A DNA stretch of 21,503 nucleotides from G039029935 sp039029935 (GTDB taxonomy: Bacteria; Chloroflexota; Anaerolineae; Caldilineales; Caldilineaceae). Made by a program: the position numbers and the translations under genes. This document shows positions 18,001-21,503 of this stretch, piece after piece. A model generated the notes under the pieces. It searched no databases. It was not told the DNA's origin and saw only the letters and a program-made list of their open reading frames with translations. The stretch spans positions 1 through 21,503 of the forward strand of contig JBCCFC010000049.1 of the NCBI GenBank assembly GCA_039029935.1, written 5' to 3'. The first letter of the stretch is position 1. Each line of letters begins with the position of its first letter.

Positions 18001-18091
18001 TGTCTCGGGAGCGTTTTGTCGGCAAATGTACAAACTCATTCTGCCCGCAATGAAATCTGGGATGTGTGTTTGATTGTTGATCTCTGTACAT
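12026..18091 (-). CDS. Membrane-anchored LRR-FN3-clostripain (C11) peptidase with cohesin-dockerin-cohesin tail
   Basis: This is a 2021-residue multidomain surface protein. Residues 1-67 are basic and include three RLPEN-type repeats. A hydrophobic segment at ~70-90 is a signal anchor or late signal peptide. Module A (~128-412): Cys-bearing LRR cap, two LRRs, FN3, Thr/Pro linker. Module B (~419-890): the same cap, about 11 plant-type LRRs (L-x-x-N-x-L-x-G-x-IP), FN3, Thr/Pro linker. Residues ~893-1345 are a C11 clostripain-type cysteine peptidase, with H993 in LIGHGGGWG and C1128 in YLDACSMG as the expected catalytic pair. Nine QPPSWLD repeats (1005-1067) sit between them. After an acidic segment and a long Thr/Pro linker (1424-1565) come cohesin (~1582-1735), dockerin-like (1744-1808, two D-x-N-x-D loops) and cohesin (~1855-2005). 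The C-terminus is FLPVVSR. The start has AGGAG 12 nt upstream, rather far. The STAND ATPase gene is divergent. Confidence 0.88.
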   Translation of the reverse strand: MYRDQQSNTHPRFHCGQNEFVHLPTKRSRDTTLRKQSPTPKTNRLPENRLPENRLPEKKLSGGLYRTPVSLRLLILVLCLFLGTFLLMDFSARNQLAQDQQSTWWPFDAMQARADTKLLVNAPQAVFDCSTVTEIPTTECEALVALYNNTSGANWTSNDEWLGSTTPCNWQNVTCVGSNVTQISLPSNNLSGTIPSEIGNLSNLTLLILTENRLRGSIPTSLVGLINIPNSTNFNIDKNLLYVDEDDSQAASLHSYLTAKDPDWADTQTVAPSGVTVTQNLTTTITITWNAVTYQESGYFEVSYATNANGPFTVHGTTSDKGILSYVADGLASGTTYHFRVRTHTSSRTLWSDYSDVVSATTVGPITPVDTPTPTSTSTSIPTHTPTHTPTHTPTQTPAGTNTPTRTPTPVPVTLDNFACSLVTDISENECNVLETFYNSTGGANWTNRRDWLGSANACSWYGVTCDGDGNIIALDLSRNQLAGTIPAAIGNLSTLTTLTLNSNDLNGTIPAELGNLSQLTDLNLAYNQLSGSIPTELGNLASLTRLVLDYNQLSDAIPSALGNLSNLTELRLSGTLVNGTIPAQLGNLSKLIRLHLSGNQLSGAIPSELGSLSMLTKLYLNSNQLSGSIPPELGNLSNLTDLALDRNQLSGNIPTALGNLSNLVWLRLNLNQLDGTIPTELGNLTKLLGLRLDYNQLEGTMPSALSNLSGLILFNIGYNRLEASTNDTALTTFLSTEDSDWAQTQTVAPGNLSITAQNADTISVNWTPISYQSDGGYYEISYSLNLSGPYTVHGVTTDKSGSTYTLDGLNPETSYYIRVRTYTPAHDSQQNDLWSDYGSGAIGTTIDYTPTPTNTPTSTPTVTATPTMTPTVTMLPTETPTVTPTATPVSHPLVLIYAVLDNNLNDDWLRLWDSVENGQTGNTVTWLLVDRLGLDPNGESNAYLYKFENGTPTVERWRTDNTASPDSLYDFVYSGMTTYPHASTVTLSLIGHGGGWGANNLANQPPSWLDQPPSWLDQPPSWLDQPPSWLDQPPSWLDQPPSWLDQPPSWLDQPPSWLDQPPSWLDQTLDNDGVDTERAYLSGMLWDDTSKEADGSTALSVNELGFMLRVVANLTGRKIDLLYLDACSMGSAEVAYEVRSSVDYVLASPNTAWTSFSYSELIPSITSDMTGEQIGLEWLRIESELLNKAEDYPYTLSLMNLAHSESLIQAMNTFATALTGILPDSRDVLQRSVESAERYESNYDGSIDTVDNYYDLESLVLTIQEAFSTRSDVVDAGTGVLTALDNFFIPSNPVHYASRNGEPWLYPGQTWSWTRPRVSIYAPLLADEAKRSYYDEFNLSWSRFGQWDDFLNAFWSDGEADGGVIAANAQQNRLPICYTTTECEELAQPIVVEEENLPEAAQEVTEEEAVPVPAEDAEPFEPSRPTPTPIPTSTPTPTASAEVVDAPNGVTSTPTLSPTATATATPIATLTVTPLATPTATATPQPTTTATTIALPTMIPTLTPTSTPTSTPTVTASPTATLAVIPATETATTIPSATVTPITPAPVSSATVTSTPDVATPTSEPIIPLSDPSVPLTPPIIRMPVQVPGQVGKTAYVGIDFEAQDNQITAVRFTIDLDTTCLHFDPTDSDGDTYPDVVHWGNLAGFYPVVQYDSNNIDGELTIELFYPLEEPRVLRKGRLATLALSVLDTCAVESGSSVIMPVTFASQEQTAFESVTGQAIVGDMIDGSVEIFASDAVLPGAGDCNNDEAVNAADLLCLANELFDDDSTSAVQAMRTNYVSGQGADANQDGVIAANDALCMVRLIFGQSCGTTTFNVELSTMVTASALESIDNESIEYMAQMPAATSQEPAQMPSLTIVKPSSVQVGDVIDVQIEYAGNSAGIGATAFSIVYNEQCMVFDDTDANNDTLPDAVTIHAGSLFLQHIGVNPNTVGQNTVGQNAVGQIDIALYQLLPPLQTMTDGTLATIRFTVRCDDISIRFADQPALSFSTLSGQSVAGTSQDVPTAFQERSRIFLPVVSR
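12257..12301 (-). repeat. 15-bp in-frame tandem repeat (NTVGQ x3)
   Basis: Three copies of a 15-bp unit (TTGACCCACCGTGTT on the + strand, first copy with CGCG) encode NTVGQNTVGQNAVGQ-type sequence (residues ~1931-1945) within the last cohesin-like domain. Confidence 0.9.
13397..13822 (-). repeat. Thr/Pro-rich linker repeats
   Basis: Residues ~1424-1565 of the 2021-residue protein consist mainly of TPT, ATAT and TSTPT motifs, an extended linker that may be O-glycosylated. At the DNA level it shows a degenerate 6-bp periodicity. Shorter linkers of the same type lie at 15422-15547 and 16856-16987. Confidence 0.8.
14888..15076 (-). repeat. 21-bp minisatellite, nine copies, encoding QPPSWLD in the peptidase domain
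   Basis: Nine contiguous 21-bp units (TTGGTCCAGCCAGCTTGGTGG on the + strand is 21 bases: TTGGTCCAGCC then AGCTTGGTGG) differ only at a few positions, nearly all synonymous. They encode PPSWLDQ nine times (residues 1006-1068). The array lies directly after the catalytic His loop of the C11 peptidase. Confidence 0.95.
15923..16681 (-). repeat. Leucine-rich repeat array (about 11 x 24 residues, 72-bp period)
   Basis: Residues ~471-723 contain ten full 24-residue LRRs of the plant-receptor type (LxxLxLxxNxLSGxIPxELGN) and one terminal partial repeat. Copies are similar enough in DNA to suggest expansion by duplication. A second, short array of two repeats lies near 17426-17560. Confidence 0.9.
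17919..17963 (-). repeat. 15-bp in-frame tandem repeat (RLPEN-type x3)
   Basis: Three copies of TTTTCTGGCAACCTG (first and second with small changes) encode the RLPEN/RLPEK repeats just before the membrane segment of the 2021-residue protein. Confidence 0.9.
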
Positions 18092-18192
18092 GATGATGTC
18101 TTCTTACTCCTGAGATGATATGGTTGACAAGGCTAGTTGGCTATTTGCGTACTATTACCTTACGAGTACCATACGATGTACGATTAAGCCGA

Positions 18193-18217
18193 TATACTAC
18201 CTAGAATATAGATTATA
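18193..18217. promoter_or_regulatory. Overlapping divergent -10 elements between LRR-peptidase and STAND genes
   Basis: TATACT (18193-18198) on the + strand and TATAAT (18212-18217) on the - strand lie 13 bp apart. They would drive the STAND gene and the LRR-peptidase gene with leaders of about 90 and 110 nt. Convincing -35 boxes are not seen, so both calls are tentative. Confidence 0.35.
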
Positions 18218-18247
18218 GACGTACTAAACAGAAAAAGGTCTGGAATT

Positions 18248-18263
18248 CAGACAAAAATGTCTG
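18248..18263. promoter_or_regulatory. Perfect palindrome CAGACA-AAAA-TGTCTG, operator candidate
   Basis: A 6-bp perfect inverted repeat with a 4-nt centre lies 33 nt before the STAND gene start, in the divergent spacer. It could bind a dimeric regulator or form a small leader hairpin. Confidence 0.4.
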
Positions 18264-18296
18264 ATGATGTTTATGGTATAGCATAGGAATCAAGTC

Positions 18297-20942
18297 ATGG
18301 CAAAAGCAAAACCAGCAGGATTGTCATTTGAAAAAACAGTGGAACAAGCACTGAAACAATATCGAAAACCCAAACTATTGGGGGAGCAATCACCGCTAGC
18401 TGCGCCCTATATTTTGGGCAATTACCTCAAATCCGACCAAATCAACCTAGATTCTACCAATACAACGCAACGTGGTCATATTCTGCAAGAAATTCTCCGA
18501 GATGCCATTGATGAAATGACCGATAACATCCACCGTGATATTTTGCGGATGCGTTTTGTAGAAGGCAAAAAGGCAGCGGTTGTGATTGATCTGTCACCCT
18601 ATGAAAAAGCGCAATATTATGAGCATCAAAAACAATCGATTCGTGAACTTGCCGCTATCGTCATTAAACATATCCGGCCCGCATTGCGCTTGGAGACAAC
18701 ACACGCAATCCAAGATTTGGTCGAGCGTGAGAAATTAAGCCAGCTTTGCCTTGACCGATTACAGATGCAGTTGCAGAAAAAATGGCAGACCGTTGCGCTG
18801 ACGGGACTAGGTGGCTCAGGGAAAACAACATTAGGCAATCATCTCGCGGGACGTTGGCAGGAAATCTACAAGCATAAGAATCATGTATTTTGGTTTACAA
18901 TTTATCCAAATCTTACCGACCAGCTTGGCACATTATTGTTCAACCTGGGCTATTTTCTCCATCAGCAAGGTGTCTCAACGTTATGGCAAGAGCTTGTTGC
19001 GACAGGCGGGCAAGTTGAATTTAATTTTCTATCAAACCTCATCAGCCATGACTTAAGCCAACTTGGGCCAGAAATGCCCCTCCTTTGTATTGATGAAGTT
19101 GATATGCTCGACCCAGCCCAGCGTGGCGACCACGCCCAAATGATTACGTTTCTAAACAGCTTGCAAGGAATGGCGCCTATCCTGTATATGGGGCAGCAGG
19201 TCACACTTGCAGCGGATGCCTATCATGAAGTGCGTGGGCTATCCTCTTCGGCGATTCGACAGATGCTGGAGCGGCATAACATTCAGTTGAATGCGGATAA
19301 CCATACACGATTGGCTGACTATACACAAGGGAATCCGCGTATGCTGGAGTTGTTTATTTCCATTACAGATACGGGGGAATCGACAGAAGCGTTACTCGAC
19401 GAACTCAGCCTCATGACCTCGCTAGAATTTCTATTTACGCGTATTGTACAACGACTTTCAGAGGCAGAGCGGTCAATTTTACTACAAATCTCTGTTTTTC
19501 CAACACCTGCACCATCGGATGTTTGGCAACAAAAAGAGACGATTATCGCCTTCAATCAATTGGTCAGACGAAGGCTTATCCAAGATGATGGGCGTGGTGG
19601 CGTTGGTTTATTGCCTGCCTATCGTCAGATGATCGTTGCCAACTTGGGCGATTATGAAAAACTTTCCCAACTGCATCAAAATGCAGCGGACATCCGCCAG
19701 CAGCGCGGTCAATATACCGATGCCATGTACCATTTGATTGAGGCAGATAATCCAGACCAAGCTATTGGGCTGTGGCATGAGTATCAGCCGACAGAAATCA
19801 ACCAAGGGCAAGGGATGAAGGCATTGACCATTTTGCGTCCGCTCAAAAACAAAAATTTAACGCGCAAGGTGCGTGATATGCTGGACTGTGCCTGTGCCCG
19901 TCTTGATCAGCTACATGGGGATACGCCAAGAGCGTTGTCTGATCTTCAGTCGATGATTCGACAAACGCCTGTGGTTCCATCTGCGGCGACAGTCGAGGCC
20001 AACGAGATTATTGGCAGTATTCAGATCGACTTGCATGATTTTGAAGCAGCGCGCAATGCCTATCAACAGGCGATGCAGACCGCGGATATGTTGGTTGAGG
20101 GGCGTCTGGCGCATATCCATAAGGGCATTGCCTGGAGCTATTTGCGTGAGAAAGCGATTGACCGTGCCTGGCATGAAGCGGATTTGGCCGACTATGAGGT
20201 GAAGTATTTTCGGGGGGCGGTCAAGCTGCGCAACAATGAATATGAAGAGGCGATTGAATATTTTCTGTCTGCCTTAGAGATTGCCCAACGGCTTGACTAT
20301 ACCGAGGCGATTGCCAAGACATGCAATGGGTTATCAGTGCTATACGGCTATCTAGGACAGTTTGACAATGCGCAGGTCTACTATGATCAGGCAAAGGCTG
20401 GCTATCAACAAATTGGTAAATTTACCTCCATTATTGGGTGTGACACCAACCACGCCAACCAACTCAATTTGGCTGGGGACCATGCACAGGCCAGCAAACT
20501 GGCGCAACAGGTGCTGTCCCAACTGCGAGCGGTCAACTACCCAACCGGAGAAAATATTGCCATCCAAATCTTAGCCGAAGCCAAATTGGGATTGGGCAAT
20601 TTGGATGAGGCCGAAGGGTTGGTGAATACGATTCTGGAGTCCGAAGACCCTCGTCTGATTCCCGAAGCATTGCGCACACATGGTGAAATTTTGCTACACG
20701 GTGGAAAGTTGGACCTTGCGGCGATTCGTCTGCGTGATGCCATTGGCTGGACCGAGCAGTATGAAGACCCCTATCTGGGTGGCTATGCGTGGCGCGCCAT
20801 GGGACAATTACATCAGGTACAAGGGAATCATGCAGAGGCACAGACCGCTTTCGGGACCGCGATTGAAAAATTTGAGGCGATTCAGCTACCCTATGAGATT
20901 GAAAAAACCCGTCGATTGAGCAAGCATGAAGTAGTGGATTAA
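18297..20942 (+). CDS. STAND NTPase (NB-ARC-like) with N-terminal HTH and C-terminal TPR repeats
   Basis: This is an 881-residue soluble protein. Residues ~60-126 resemble a sigma-70 region 4/HTH domain (ILRMRFVEGKK, a variant of RyvEGlt, then YYEHQKQSIRELA), as found at the N-terminus of many ATPases in Chloroflexota. An NTPase domain follows. Walker A is GLGGSGKTT (170-178), Walker B is LLCIDEVD (262-269), and TQGNP at ~343-347 matches the GxP motif of STAND proteins. A winged-helix-like segment spans ~390-450. Residues ~460-875 are helical TPR-type repeats, e.g. GQFDNAQVYYDQAKAGYQQIG and GNHAEAQTAFGTAIEKFEAI. Such proteins are signal-dependent switches, mostly transcription regulators (MalT/AfsR-like logic) or, in some families, defence sensors. 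The start is supported by AGGAA 8 nt upstream. It is divergent from the LRR-peptidase gene, which it may regulate. No effector domain is seen. Confidence 0.85.
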   Translation: MAKAKPAGLSFEKTVEQALKQYRKPKLLGEQSPLAAPYILGNYLKSDQINLDSTNTTQRGHILQEILRDAIDEMTDNIHRDILRMRFVEGKKAAVVIDLSPYEKAQYYEHQKQSIRELAAIVIKHIRPALRLETTHAIQDLVEREKLSQLCLDRLQMQLQKKWQTVALTGLGGSGKTTLGNHLAGRWQEIYKHKNHVFWFTIYPNLTDQLGTLLFNLGYFLHQQGVSTLWQELVATGGQVEFNFLSNLISHDLSQLGPEMPLLCIDEVDMLDPAQRGDHAQMITFLNSLQGMAPILYMGQQVTLAADAYHEVRGLSSSAIRQMLERHNIQLNADNHTRLADYTQGNPRMLELFISITDTGESTEALLDELSLMTSLEFLFTRIVQRLSEAERSILLQISVFPTPAPSDVWQQKETIIAFNQLVRRRLIQDDGRGGVGLLPAYRQMIVANLGDYEKLSQLHQNAADIRQQRGQYTDAMYHLIEADNPDQAIGLWHEYQPTEINQGQGMKALTILRPLKNKNLTRKVRDMLDCACARLDQLHGDTPRALSDLQSMIRQTPVVPSAATVEANEIIGSIQIDLHDFEAARNAYQQAMQTADMLVEGRLAHIHKGIAWSYLREKAIDRAWHEADLADYEVKYFRGAVKLRNNEYEEAIEYFLSALEIAQRLDYTEAIAKTCNGLSVLYGYLGQFDNAQVYYDQAKAGYQQIGKFTSIIGCDTNHANQLNLAGDHAQASKLAQQVLSQLRAVNYPTGENIAIQILAEAKLGLGNLDEAEGLVNTILESEDPRLIPEALRTHGEILLHGGKLDLAAIRLRDAIGWTEQYEDPYLGGYAWRAMGQLHQVQGNHAEAQTAFGTAIEKFEAIQLPYEIEKTRRLSKHEVVD

Positions 20943-21036
20943 GGATAGTAGCGTTGTTGCAAGATAAGGTAAAACTGAAACTCCATACACTTTTTTAAAT
21001 TTGCCATACTTTTTTTATCGAAACACATATATCCTC

Positions 21037-21397
21037 TTAAGTAAAACCGAGAAAGTTTTTAAATCAAAATGATAAGGATAAATTGTATACCACAGATACC
21101 AGGGAACCACAGATAATGACTTTTTGCGCTCGAATACCTCATAAGTAAACCCAAAAAAGAAATTAGAAATAGTTTAGTAAGCACGCCCTCGTGCGATTCG
21201 ACCCGCACGGGGCGTGCTGACTGGACTTTATTTCTAAAAACATATTTGGGCTTACTTATAATTAGCACTAATGTTGTTAAAAATTCGCTCAAAATAAAAA
21301 TAACAAAAAATCTGTGGTTCCTTGGTATCTGTGGTGATGATACCGCTTTAAGTTCAATCTCAATTTTACATCTAATTACTTATTTGGGTTTACTTAA
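21037..21397. repeat. Concentric large inverted-repeat element, non-coding
   Basis: Four inverted pairs share nearly one centre (~21199-21217): 21037-21051 with 21383-21397 (imperfect), 21089-21114 with 21310-21335 (26 bp, one mismatch), 21141-21155 with 21245-21259 (one mismatch), and the GC-rich central hairpin 21181-21217. The second pair contains the motif ACCACAGATA twice per arm. The sequence between is AT-rich with no credible gene. This is the main content of the 560-bp gene-free end of the window. Confidence 0.8.
21181..21217. repeat. Central GC-rich hairpin of the palindromic element
   Basis: GCACGCCC (21181-21188) pairs with GGGCGTGC (21210-21217). After a one-base bulge CGTGCG pairs with CGCACG, leaving an 8-nt loop. 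It stands out by GC content from the AT-rich surroundings and lacks a T-run. Confidence 0.85.
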
Positions 21398-21465
21398 TCA
21401 GAAAGCATCAATCGATAAGTTCGTTATCATAGATAGTTCTCAAGTGGAAAACAAAGGACAGTATC

Positions 21466-21503
21466 GCAGGTAGGCTACCTGCGTCACAGATAACCAATCT
21501 GTG
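21466..21503. repeat. Two small palindromes at the window edge
   Basis: GCAGGTAG-G-CTACCTGC (21466-21482) is followed by CACAGAT-aacca-ATCTGTG (21485-21503). The second reuses the CACAGAT motif of the larger element, so the repeat family probably continues past the window. Confidence 0.7.

Noticed and set aside
21037..21397. Retron or CRISPR-associated non-coding RNA
   Set aside because: No reverse transcriptase or cas gene is nearby, and the structure is a set of inverted repeats only.
21246..21473. 75-residue reading frame at the window end
   Set aside because: It runs through the inverted repeats, lacks a ribosome site and has no protein-like pattern.

Overview
The window looks like a chromosomal segment of an uncultured member of the Chloroflexota (Anaerolineae/Caldilineae-like). 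Three things point there. The predicted surface proteins are very large and built from CSLREA, beta-helix, SdrD-like, DUF11, LRR, FN3 and cohesin/dockerin modules. Three of them end in the same short C-terminal peptide, [YF]LP-x-[VI]-[AS]-R. A STAND/TPR ATPase carries an N-terminal sigma-region-4-like HTH of a type I associate with this phylum. No universal marker gene is present, so the assignment is an inference.

Layout. (1) 1-1442 (+): 3' part of a cohesin-dockerin-cohesin surface protein, ending at a bidirectional terminator. (2) 1531-3747 (-): a Tat-exported lipoprotein of the cyclase/kynurenine-formamidase family, followed by an M20D amidohydrolase, with a long hairpin built on 8-bp repeats between them. 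(3) 3992-5247 (+): two-gene operon, a DUF4126 membrane protein and a YiiM-like MOSC protein, ending in a nested hairpin. (4) 5366-10735 (-): a 1789-residue secreted stalk-type adhesin candidate with a near-consensus promoter and a leader of about 125 nt. (5) 10937-11784 (-): strong terminator, tRNA-Arg(UCG) with its own promoter, and an Rpn-family nuclease/transposase pseudogene lacking its catalytic core. (6) 12026-18091 (-): a 2021-residue membrane-anchored protein combining two LRR+FN3 modules, a clostripain-type (C11) cysteine peptidase and a cohesin-dockerin-cohesin tail. (7) 18297-20942 (+): a divergently transcribed STAND NTPase with TPR repeats. (8) 20943-21503: no gene, but a concentric set of inverted repeats about 360 bp long.

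How it may fit together. The three giant proteins are probably displayed on or released from the cell surface, and their shared C-terminal peptide suggests one common sorting or processing route. The LRR-peptidase and the STAND ATPase share a 205-bp divergent promoter region, so the cytosolic ATPase may control, or be coregulated with, the extracellular peptidase. The most unusual feature is a 21-bp in-frame minisatellite (9 copies of QPPSWLD) inserted between the catalytic His and Cys of the peptidase. The functional links are inferences; the repeats, motifs and gene order are visible directly.
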